From Effusibacillus lacus (GTDB lineage: Bacteria; Bacillota; Bacilli; Tumebacillales; Effusibacillaceae), in the NCBI RefSeq assembly GCF_002335525.1, contig NZ_BDUF01000020.1, positions 1-64,000 on the forward strand: a stretch of DNA of 64,000 bases. The letters are read 5' to 3'. The translations under genes and the position numbers were made by a program. Position 1 is the stretch's first letter, and the number at the start of each line of letters is the position of its first letter. The notes below the pieces were generated by a model. The model saw only the letters and a list, made by a program, of their open reading frames with translations. It was not told where the DNA came from and ran no database searches. Below, in pieces: positions 8,775 through 15,216 of the stretch.

Positions 8775-9046
8775 GTAAGTCGAAGTAGAACTGTTTTTCA
8801 GTCTAATTATGCCGAATCCTGGGATACTTCAAGAATTAGGACTGTTTTTACGGCTTCTATGCTGTTTTTTACTTGGCACGTATAGATCCCCCCTGAATAA
8901 GACTGACAATCAGATCTATTCTTGAAGTGACAATCAGAAAATCAATAATAGGCCTGAAAACAAGTCTAATTCCTGCGATCGTTATGTTATGTTAATCAAA
9001 GGCAGGTTTACGAATTTGTGTTAATAACCGGGTGGAGGTATGAGAC
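8775..9046. other. Intergenic spacer with short repeats inside the cob cluster
   Basis: A 272-bp non-coding gap separates cbiB and cobS, unlike the overlaps before it. It holds an 11-bp inverted repeat, ACTTCAAGAAT at 8826-8836 with its complement at 8918-8928. It also holds a 10-bp direct repeat, TGACAATCAG, at 8904-8913 and 8928-8937. GTCTAATT also recurs. No second B12 box is seen. Confidence 0.5.
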
Positions 9047-9808
9047 TTGCGAAACATCCTGAACGAATGGCTTGCGGCAATAGAGTTTCTTACGCGAATC
9101 CCGGTTCCGAAGTACCTGCGTCGCCCCTTTGATGAAAGAACCGTTGTCCGGAGTGTAAGATGGTATCCGTATGTAGGGTTACTCCTGGGGGCTATTCTGG
9201 CGGGGCTATCCCTGTTTTTTTTCCGGTGGTTCCCTGCTGGCGCAGCAGCCGTGCTGCTGGTGGTTTCGGGGATCGCCTTGACCGGAGGACTCCACCTGGA
9301 CGGCTTGATGGACACAGCAGATGGCCTGTTAAGCGGACGGGACCGGGAACGGAAGCTGGCCATCATGAAGGACAGCCGGGTCGGGTCTATGGGCGTGATT
9401 GTATTTGTCAGCCTGTTTGCGTTGAAAGGTTCCCTGTTGGCCGCACTCGGGTCCTCCCATGAATCCCTTCATTTCCCAATCCTGCTGCTGATGCCGGCAA
9501 TTGGCAGAATCGCAGTAGTATGGGCCATTGCCAAGTATCCGCCCGCCAGAGCGGAAGGCATGGGCGCAATGTTCGCCGGAAGGGTCGATGCATCACAACT
9601 TGTCACAGCCGGATTGGTAATCATTTTTCCCATTTTCTTCTGGCTTGTCAAAGGCCTTGTTATACTTGTGATCACTTGCGGTTTCTTCCTGTGGTATTGC
9701 AGGAGAGTCAACCAGTCGCTGGGCGGACTCACGGGAGACGTGTATGGTGCGGTTTGCGAGCTGACGGAAGTGGTGTTTTTGCTGGTTTGTACGGTGGTAT
9801 TGGTTTAG
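9047..9808 (+). CDS. cobS: Adenosylcobinamide-GDP ribazoletransferase (cobalamin synthase)
   Basis: 253-residue polytopic membrane protein that joins AdoCbi-GDP and alpha-ribazole (phosphate) to form the cobamide. The CobS signatures are EFLTRIPVPKYL (about 12-23), GGLHLDGLMDTADGL (about 80-94) followed by KLAIMKDSRVGSMG, and GRIAVVWAIAKYPPAR. The start is TTG 9047, 8 nt after GGAGG at 9034-9038; the nearby ATG 9040 is in another frame. It completes the nucleotide-loop pathway begun by cobT, cobU and cbiB. Confidence 0.94.
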   Translation: MRNILNEWLAAIEFLTRIPVPKYLRRPFDERTVVRSVRWYPYVGLLLGAILAGLSLFFFRWFPAGAAAVLLVVSGIALTGGLHLDGLMDTADGLLSGRDRERKLAIMKDSRVGSMGVIVFVSLFALKGSLLAALGSSHESLHFPILLLMPAIGRIAVVWAIAKYPPARAEGMGAMFAGRVDASQLVTAGLVIIFPIFFWLVKGLVILVITCGFFLWYCRRVNQSLGGLTGDVYGAVCELTEVVFLLVCTVVLV

Positions 9809-9839
9809 TCGAAGGACAGACAGGAGGGGAGGACAAAAC

Positions 9840-10892
9840 ATGCAGCATGGGGGCAACATTACCCGATACCAGGCCGAGTGGGGCTGGAGGCGGGAAGATC
9901 TGGCCGATTTCAGTGCCAATCTGAACCCGCTTGGTCCGCCTCACTCGGTCATGCAGGCCATCCGAGAGGCGCTCTCAGCAATTGCGGACTATCCCGATCC
10001 CCATGGTAACCGCGTCTTGTCAGCGCTGGCAGCCGAATGGCACCTGCCGGAGAACAGGTTCCTGCTGGGAAACGGGGCTGCTGAGCTTATTTTTTTGGCG
10101 ATGCGGCTCCTTCGTCCGAAAACCATCGCCACGTTGGCTCCCGCCTTCCGGGAGTATGAACAGGCAGCGAGACTCGAAGGCGCTGAGATTCTCCGCATTC
10201 CCTTGCGGGCAGAGAACGGATTTTTGCCCGAAGCGGATCAGATTCTCCCGGTTCTTGCAAAAGCGGACCTGCTGGTGCTGGCCAACCCCAACAATCCCAC
10301 GGGACGCTGTGTGCCGCCCGATACACTGGGGGAGTTGCTTCAAGCCACAAAGAAAACGGGAACCTGGATGCTGGTGGATGAAGCGTTTCTGGATTTTCTC
10401 CCAGATGACGAGAAGCGAAGTCTAATTCCCCATATCGACAGCCACCATAAACTGATCGTGATCCGGTCCTTGACCAAATTCTACTCGATCCCCGGTATCC
10501 GGATCGGATACCTGGCGGCAGCCGGGCACCTGATTAAGCGGTTAAGGCAGTTGCAGGTGCCGTGGTCGGTCAATTCTCTGGCACAAGCGGCTGCAGTGGC
10601 AGCGCTGTCGGACGAGGGATTTCGCCTGAAAACCTTGGAATGGCTGGCAATTGAGCGGCAGTATCTAATGGAACAATTGGTCAGCCGGGGATACGAAGTT
10701 GTGCCTTCTGATGCAAATTTTCTGCTTGTTTGGCGACCGGACATTGATATCGAACAGTTGTGGCCCCAGTTGGCCGGCAAGGGGCTGTTTGTCCGCGATT
10801 GCCGATCATTCGCGGGACTGGACGGCACCTATTTTCGCATTGCCATACGCAGTCGGGAAGAAAATGAACGTTTGCTTTGGGCACTTCCCTAA
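9840..10892 (+). CDS. cobD: Threonine-phosphate decarboxylase (CobD), PLP-dependent
   Basis: 350-residue class I/II aminotransferase-fold enzyme. CobD decarboxylates L-threonine phosphate to the (R)-1-amino-2-propanol phosphate used by CbiB. The N-terminus HGGNITRYQAEWGW...DFSANLNPLGPP is characteristic of CobD and sets it apart from HisC. NPNNPTGRCVPP, VDEAFLDF and the PLP lysine in SLTKFYSIPGIRIGY (K213) are present. Two good Shine-Dalgarno runs (GGAGGGGAGG) precede ATG 9840. Its place after cobS supports CobD over histidinol-phosphate aminotransferase. Confidence 0.92.
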   Translation: MQHGGNITRYQAEWGWRREDLADFSANLNPLGPPHSVMQAIREALSAIADYPDPHGNRVLSALAAEWHLPENRFLLGNGAAELIFLAMRLLRPKTIATLAPAFREYEQAARLEGAEILRIPLRAENGFLPEADQILPVLAKADLLVLANPNNPTGRCVPPDTLGELLQATKKTGTWMLVDEAFLDFLPDDEKRSLIPHIDSHHKLIVIRSLTKFYSIPGIRIGYLAAAGHLIKRLRQLQVPWSVNSLAQAAAVAALSDEGFRLKTLEWLAIERQYLMEQLVSRGYEVVPSDANFLLVWRPDIDIEQLWPQLAGKGLFVRDCRSFAGLDGTYFRIAIRSREENERLLWALP

Positions 10893-10918
10893 GGATGATA
10901 TTGTCGCGGTGATTTCGT

Positions 10919-11293
10919 TCACTCCTTGCTTGCCTTGTCCAATGCCTGAATCGCCTTGGTTCCCACACCGACAAAGGTCTCCAGAATGGCCTGTGCACCC
11001 GCAATGGAGAAGATGAAGATAAAAGGCAGTGCAATCCTGGGGAACAGAAGGTAGCCGCCACCCAGAAAGATGGCACTCCAAACGCCCGCGCACCAATAGC
11101 AGTTAAGCAAATAACCGAACATGGAAGTCGGCACCTTTTTCGTTGACGGATGGCCTTCGCTGTTAACGATTCTTTTTTTCCGCAAAAATGGGTCTCGCAG
11201 AAACTCCGTAATCTTGTCAAACACGATCAAATGGGTGAACCGATAGCTGGCCAATATGAGCATGACATAGGTCATCCAGGTCAATTTCTCCAT
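10919..11293 (-). CDS. DUF1360 family membrane protein
   Basis: 124-residue small membrane protein with two or three hydrophobic segments (about 6-20, 65-88 and 90-110). The conserved YRFTHLIVFDKITEFLRDPF and CYWCAGVWSAI segments are typical of DUF1360, a family common in spore-forming Bacillales and without an assigned activity. ATG 11293 is chosen because GGAGGG precedes it by 5 nt; the upstream TTG has none. It converges on cobD. Confidence 0.7.
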   Translation of the reverse strand: MEKLTWMTYVMLILASYRFTHLIVFDKITEFLRDPFLRKKRIVNSEGHPSTKKVPTSMFGYLLNCYWCAGVWSAIFLGGGYLLFPRIALPFIFIFSIAGAQAILETFVGVGTKAIQALDKASKE

Positions 11294-11457
11294 GAGTCCC
11301 TCCGGCAATAACTTGAAGTTTCATTTCCGATGATCTTAGCGTCGCAGTTTTTTCCGTCCATTATTCGAGCAATGGGCTTGTATGATATCACTTTTCTGTC
11401 CCAGCCTCATATGATATACAAATTCAGCCTCTGGATAAGCAAAAGGGGGGAGAGGCT

Positions 11458-12030
11458 GTGGCGGAAGAAATCATCATCTATCGGAATGTCGCTGGTGAAG
11501 TTTCTCGGGATGATCTGGTGGACTGGAAGAAGTATGTGCAGAAACTGGGGCTCATTCTGGATGAAAAGATTCGGGGGAAGATGACGGCCATCTCCATTTT
11601 GCAAAATGATGAGACAATCACTTTTTACATTTACGAGCAGGTTTCCTACTATCAGCTGCACATCGATTATCTGAGGGTGAAAAAAGGGGACGGCCGGTTG
11701 GTGCAAGCCATTGACTGGTTGATCCGGACTTCGGGTCTCCGGGCGGAGAAATTCGGCACGGGCCGCAGCGAGCTGTGGAGAACCCTGTATGTAAACGGAT
11801 TGGTTATGGACGAAGGGCCGTATGTGGAACGCAAACTATCGGCTGATTTTGACTTGAGGATCACTCGGGAAGCATTAATGGGGCATATCTACCTGATTAT
11901 GGACAAATATATGCAGGCCAGAACCAGCGGGGACAGGACACTGGAGGAGGAGTATGTGAAAGTGCTGCAGGGGTTTGTGCAGGAACTGGCCAAAGTGGAC
12001 GAAATCCTGAAATCCCAGAATCGTTCCTGA
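11458..12030 (+). CDS. Protein of unknown function
   Basis: 190-residue soluble protein, no family recognised. It begins with GTG after the purine-rich AGGGGGGAGAGG. The first 80 residues look like a mixed alpha/beta domain (TFYIYEQVSYYQLHIDYLRV). The second half is helical and charged and ends in a likely coiled-coil (residues about 145-190). No signal peptide or membrane segment. It stands between divergent and convergent small genes, so context does not help. Confidence 0.7.
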   Translation: MAEEIIIYRNVAGEVSRDDLVDWKKYVQKLGLILDEKIRGKMTAISILQNDETITFYIYEQVSYYQLHIDYLRVKKGDGRLVQAIDWLIRTSGLRAEKFGTGRSELWRTLYVNGLVMDEGPYVERKLSADFDLRITREALMGHIYLIMDKYMQARTSGDRTLEEEYVKVLQGFVQELAKVDEILKSQNRS

Positions 12031-12032
12031 TT

Positions 12033-12260
12033 CTACATGAACCTCTTGATCAACAGCATAATACCATAGATTCCGGCGGCAAGACCCGTAACCAGACCCA
12101 CAATCAGAAAAACGGGGGCGGTGCCAATCTGTCCGTCCAGCCACATTCCCAGGTAGACGCCGCCGAGCACGCAACCGGCCAAGTCGGCTCCAATGGCTGA
12201 CACCAACCCCAACGCTTGCCACGGATTGTCTTTCTTGTCGGACTTCTTGGGAGCTTGCAC
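12033..12260 (-). CDS. AtpZ/AtpI-like small membrane protein
   Basis: 75-residue protein with a basic N-terminus (APKKSDKKDNPW) and two transmembrane segments. The segments contain the glycine-rich GCVLGGVYLGMWLDGQIG and VGLVTGLAAGIYGIMLLIK. This is the pattern of AtpZ/AtpI, the putative F0F1-ATPase gene-product I family, which is linked to c-ring assembly or Mg2+/Ca2+ handling. It is not next to atp genes here. GTG 12260 has GGAGG 8 nt upstream. Confidence 0.72.
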   Translation of the reverse strand: MQAPKKSDKKDNPWQALGLVSAIGADLAGCVLGGVYLGMWLDGQIGTAPVFLIVGLVTGLAAGIYGIMLLIKRFM

Positions 12261-12290
12261 GGTCTTCACCCTCCAATGATATAGAGTCAG

Positions 12291-12330
12291 AAAAAGCACC
12301 GGTGTGAACACTTGCCATCGGTGCTTTCTT
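12291..12330 (-). terminator. Intrinsic terminator
   Basis: AAAGCACCG (12293-12301) pairs with CGGTGCTTT (12319-12327). Read on the minus strand, it ends the 116-residue gene upstream of the AtpZ-like gene and is followed by a T-rich stretch. Confidence 0.65.
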
Positions 12331-12331
12331 T

Positions 12332-12682
12332 TTACGTACCTGGGGCGGAACGGTGGGACCGCTCCAGATAATCGAGAAACAGTTTGCAGAAATTGTCGGA
12401 CAGGGACGCGTACAGAGTGGCAGCTCCTTTTTCAAACACTCCGCTTCGGTTATAAACACGTATCCTGTTCGTTATAATCTTGTGCGTTCCTTTTTCGTCC
12501 GGGCGTCCGTCCATCGATTCCCGTTGAATCAGACCGAGAATATCTTCGAACAGAATGTGGTAGGTCTGGTCCTCCCGCTGCAGGATAAACTCTTTGGTTG
12601 TCAGTTTGTAACCGATTCCTTTCCGAATTTCGGTTCGTTTCAGTTCCCCGGACAGAGATTTCAGGTTAAGAAAGCGGTTCAT
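12332..12682 (-). CDS. Protein of unknown function
   Basis: 116-residue soluble protein, not recognised. It starts at ATG 12682 after AAGGGGG. The middle (LTTKEFILQREDQTYHILFEDILGLIQ) looks like a small beta-rich domain, perhaps PH-like, and the C-terminus is helical. No catalytic motif is evident. It has its own terminator at 12293-12327. Confidence 0.65.
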   Translation of the reverse strand: MNRFLNLKSLSGELKRTEIRKGIGYKLTTKEFILQREDQTYHILFEDILGLIQRESMDGRPDEKGTHKIITNRIRVYNRSGVFEKGAATLYASLSDNFCKLFLDYLERSHRSAPGT

Positions 12683-12784
12683 AGACAGCCCCCTTTTCTA
12701 TAGGATATGGAGCTTTACGTCATGATATCATGTTTGCCGTATTTGAGAAAGTATTTGATCTTCCCCCCGCGGGCATGGCAATCA

Positions 12785-12814
12785 CAAAAAAAGAGCGACA
12801 TCCCCAATGTCGCT
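12785..12814 (-). terminator. Intrinsic terminator after SinI-like gene
   Basis: AGCGACAT (12794-12801) pairs with ATGTCGCT (12807-12814); on the minus strand a run of T follows. Confidence 0.8.
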
Positions 12815-12837
12815 AGTAACTGCAATTGCACATTTGA

Positions 12838-12981
12838 CTAATCAGTGGGCCGTTGTAAGGCTTGTGTCAGAAAAGCCCTTATTTCTTCAGGTTGGATACC
12901 CATTTCCCTGGCGATGAACAGCAGTTGGATCCATTCATCATCCAAGGTGGAATTGCATAATGCCTCACCCGTTACAATCAT
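12838..12981 (-). CDS. SinI-type antirepressor (first copy)
   Basis: 47-residue protein containing the SinI domain: LDDEWIQLLFIAREMGIQPE at residues 13-32, followed by EIRAFL. In B. subtilis, SinI binds SinR through this helical hook and prevents it from repressing biofilm genes. The ATG follows GGAGGGGTAAGGGA and the stop is followed by a strong terminator. It is downstream of a SinR-like gene on the same strand, and a second SinI-like gene lies upstream of that. Confidence 0.85.
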   Translation of the reverse strand: MIVTGEALCNSTLDDEWIQLLFIAREMGIQPEEIRAFLTQALQRPTD

Positions 12982-13109
12982 TCCCTTACCCCTCCACTGC
13001 CATAGAATTCCCCACAATTGATTCTATGCGTTTATTAGAGTTTCATTCACATTGTAAAAACCAGGTTAAGCGCAAAGATTGAACAATATTTACGAATAAA
13101 GGGCAAGGG

Positions 13110-13145
13110 CTGGAAAAGAAAAGAGGAGCACTTCCAGGGTACTCC
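13110..13145 (-). terminator. Terminator after sinR-like gene
   Basis: GGAGCAC (13125-13131) pairs with GTACTCC (13139-13145) with one wobble; on the minus strand TCTTTTCTTTTCC follows. The SinI-like gene at 12838-12981 is therefore probably transcribed separately. Confidence 0.6.
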
Positions 13146-13147
13146 CT

Positions 13148-13489
13148 CTATTGGGATTCATTGTGTTTATTCTGCAGCCGCCATTTGTTAAACTCAAGAA
13201 ATTCACGAAATTGCTCTTTGCTGATTCCAGAATCCATTGCCTCCCGGACAAGGGTGAGCCATTCGCGATCCAATGCATCGGAATCTTTAGCAGAATTGGA
13301 AAGAATCAGGGTCTGGATATCCACATTCAGGACGGCGGAGATCTTCTCAAGAAATTGAATGGATGGATTGGCTTGAATATCCCGCTCAATGGAACTGAGA
13401 TATGACTTTGACACACCTGCCCGGTCAGCAAGTTCAGTTAATGAGAGATTCTTTTCTAAACGCAATTGTTGGATTCGTTTCCCGATCAC
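13148..13489 (-). CDS. sinR: SinR-type transcriptional regulator (XRE family)
   Basis: 113-residue protein with the full SinR layout. The N-terminal HTH (IGKRIQQLRLEKNLSLTELA, GVSKSYLSSIERDIQANPS, residues about 2-60) is nearly the B. subtilis consensus. The C-terminal SinR/SinI hook (ALDREWLTLVREAMDSGISK, about 72-91, then EQFREFLEF) is present as well. The start is GTG 13489, 7 nt after GAGGAGG. In B. subtilis, SinR represses eps and tapA-sipW-tasA. Here the exopolysaccharide operon and two secreted repeat-protein genes begin within 4 kb, making them the likely targets (inference). Confidence 0.9.
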   Translation of the reverse strand: MIGKRIQQLRLEKNLSLTELADRAGVSKSYLSSIERDIQANPSIQFLEKISAVLNVDIQTLILSNSAKDSDALDREWLTLVREAMDSGISKEQFREFLEFNKWRLQNKHNESQ

Positions 13490-13569
13490 TGACTTGCCTC
13501 CTCAATCAGGTTTCATAATTGTTTCGTTCATTATATCATATAGTTGACATTTTTGTAGGCTTACCCAGC

Positions 13570-13600
13570 AAAAGGCGACAGTGAAGACTGTCGCCTTGTT
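13570..13600 (-). terminator. Intrinsic terminator after second SinI-like gene
   Basis: AAGGCGACAGT (13572-13582) and ACTGTCGCCTT (13587-13597) form a perfect 11-bp stem with a GAAG loop. It lies between the second SinI-like gene and the SinR gene. Confidence 0.8.
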
Positions 13601-13619
13601 TCTGTCCCTAATCATCCGG

Positions 13620-13769
13620 TCAGCTTTTGAATCCCGATAATTCCAATGAGGCCTGTACAAGAAAACTTCTTACTTCCTCCGGTGTAATGCCCATCTCTCG
13701 CGCAGTTTTCATCAGGTCTACCCATTCCGGATCCAACGGTAGACTGACAGCTTCCTCGATGGATACCAT
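13620..13769 (-). CDS. SinI-type antirepressor (second copy)
   Basis: 49-residue protein with a SinI hook: LDPEWVDLMKTAREMGITPE at residues 12-31, then EVRSFLVQA. It resembles the SinI-like protein at 12838-12981 (shared AREMGI.PEE.R.FL.QA), so the two are paralogs. ATG 13769 follows GGAGGGGTAAGGGGAA, almost the same leader as the other copy, which suggests duplication including the ribosome site. Two antirepressors around one SinR could deliver separate signals. Confidence 0.85.
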   Translation of the reverse strand: MVSIEEAVSLPLDPEWVDLMKTAREMGITPEEVRSFLVQASLELSGFKS

Positions 13770-14272
13770 TTCCCCTTACCCCTCCAATGGTCAGCTCAAA
13801 TTGCTTTCCAATTGGCAGCCCAGCCATCATAGTATGGAAACCTTAGACCTGTGGCTTTGCGCCCCTGCCTTTCAGTCAGGTTTGCCTTTATCCGGAAGCT
13901 TTACCCCAGTAAAATTCTAATTTAAATTATAGTAATTATCAATTAAAAATATTCGAATTATTTCGATTTTGTTCGACGCTTGTTGGTGTCTCAGGTTATG
14001 TTCATTATAAGAAACAACAAACGTTCTATATAACTAACAAAATAAAAGATTGGACAAGATTTGTGCACTATAATGAACAAAAACCGTTCTATACAACGAA
14101 AAATGAAAGAATTTACGATTTTTGTTTTCTATAAAAGCCGATTATACTTTGAATGCGGGTTCGATAAAACGAACAAGCGGGCTCGCGAAGAAGGTTTAAA
14201 CCTATTTTGATTAGGTACATACTGAAACTATTGTTCGACAAATCGAACGAGAAAAACTAGGAGGTAAGGAAA
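13770..14272. promoter_or_regulatory. Long AT-rich control region with GTTC/GAAC palindromes
   Basis: 503 bp without a gene, upstream of the first repeat protein. From 13971 on it is dense in GTTC/GAAC half-sites. GTTCATTATA at 14001-14010 has its exact complement at 14070-14079. GTTCTAT occurs at 14024-14030 and 14087-14093 in similar surroundings. Two 16-bp palindromes are GTTCGATAAAACGAAC (14159-14174) and GTTCGACAAATCGAAC (14233-14248). GTTCTAT differs by one base from the published SinR box GTTCTYT. AGGAGG (14260-14265) is the ribosome site of the next gene. Confidence 0.6.
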
Positions 14273-15076
14273 ATGAGGAAAAAGTTTGCAATCAGTGCAG
14301 CAGTGATCACTTCTATGGTAATGGCCAGCGCAGGTTCCGCATTCGCATCCGTGGACCAGAAGCAGAAAGTTGACAGGGAAAGTTACAGCAGCCAGTACGG
14401 TGTTGGTGCCATGGTGGGCCAAACCCAAAAAGCACCTGCATTTTTCGGGCAACAACAAATAGCGAACCAAGCTGACGGTCTGGAGCAATCCCAGAAAGCT
14501 GACCAGTACAACGATCAGTACCAAGAGGCTGAAGGATTCTTTGTGGGCCAAGAACAACGATCCGGAGAATCGACCGAACAATACCAAATAGCCAACGGTA
14601 CATACCGTCGCCCGGTATCGGGTTCCCAATCGCAAAAATCGGACAACTGGACTCTGCAAGGTCAATCTGCTGCAGGCGGATTTATCGGTCAGCAACAAAA
14701 ATCTTCCAACAGCACAGACCAGTTCTCCAAGACAAAGGGACGCAACAATTCGCAGGAGCAAAAATCGGACAACTGGACTCTGCAAGGTCAATCTGCTGCA
14801 GGCGGATTTATCGGTCAGCAACAAAAATCTTCCAACAGCACAGACCAGTTCTCCAAGGCAAAGGGACGCAACAACTCACAGGAGCAAAAATCGGACAACT
14901 GGACTGAGCAAGATCAATCTGCTGAAGGCGGATTAATCGATCAAAAACAAAAATCTGCCAATGTTACCCAACAAGGTTCTGTTGCGAAAGGTCATGATAT
15001 CAACCAAAAACAAAATTCGGATGTAACTGTTGTACAATCTCAAAGTGCTTCTACAACAGGTGACTTGATCGATTAA
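14273..15076 (+). CDS. Secreted Gln-rich repeat protein with curlin-like 21-residue repeats
   Basis: 267-residue exported protein. Residues 1-25 are a classical signal peptide (AFA|S cleavage). The rest is eleven tandem repeats starting at residues 32, 53, 75, 96, 122, 143, 164, 185, 206, 227 and 248, mostly exactly 21 residues long. The best repeats read KSxNxTxQxQSAxGGxIxQxQ. Gln positions alternate every 10 and 11 residues, and Ser-x5-Gln-x10-Gln matches the spacing of curlin (CsgA) repeats, which form stacked beta-arches. Cysteine is absent. I infer a fibre- or amyloid-forming matrix protein. No csg export genes are visible, and secretion would be by Sec. Its upstream palindromes and the adjacent sinR suggest biofilm control. 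Confidence 0.8.
   Translation: MRKKFAISAAVITSMVMASAGSAFASVDQKQKVDRESYSSQYGVGAMVGQTQKAPAFFGQQQIANQADGLEQSQKADQYNDQYQEAEGFFVGQEQRSGESTEQYQIANGTYRRPVSGSQSQKSDNWTLQGQSAAGGFIGQQQKSSNSTDQFSKTKGRNNSQEQKSDNWTLQGQSAAGGFIGQQQKSSNSTDQFSKAKGRNNSQEQKSDNWTEQDQSAEGGLIDQKQKSANVTQQGSVAKGHDINQKQNSDVTVVQSQSASTTGDLID
14636..14887 (+). repeat. Two tandem 126-bp repeats in the curlin-like gene
   Basis: 14636-14761 and 14762-14887 are direct repeats that differ at only three positions by eye. Each encodes two 21-residue protein repeats (residues 122-163 and 164-205). The near-identity at the DNA level points to recent expansion by recombination or slippage. Confidence 0.9.
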
Positions 15077-15102
15077 GAGCTATAAAGCTGGTCACAGCAT
15101 AG

Positions 15103-15145
15103 AAGAAATTGACTCCATCCCGGAAAAGGATGGAGTTAATTTCTA
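15103..15145 (+). terminator. Terminator-like hairpin between the two repeat-protein genes
   Basis: GAAATTGACTCCATCC (15105-15120) pairs with GGATGGAGTTAATTTC (15128-15143) over 16 positions with one wobble. The T-tract is poor, so partial read-through into the next gene is possible. Confidence 0.6.
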
Positions 15146-15216
15146 TCAGCCAACTACATATACATCTAAAAAACTCGTAAGAAGACCGAGATTACATGAG
15201 GGAGCAGGATAGCAAA

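Noticed and set aside
14024-14093. Calling the two GTTCTAT sites proven SinR operators
   Set aside because: They differ from the published GTTCTYT box by one base and are not in the usual inverted arrangement; kept only as a hypothesis.
14228-14824. Long open frame antisense to the curlin-like gene
   Set aside because: It is kept open by the repeat structure of the + strand gene, has no ribosome site and encodes a Leu/Cys-rich sequence without family character.
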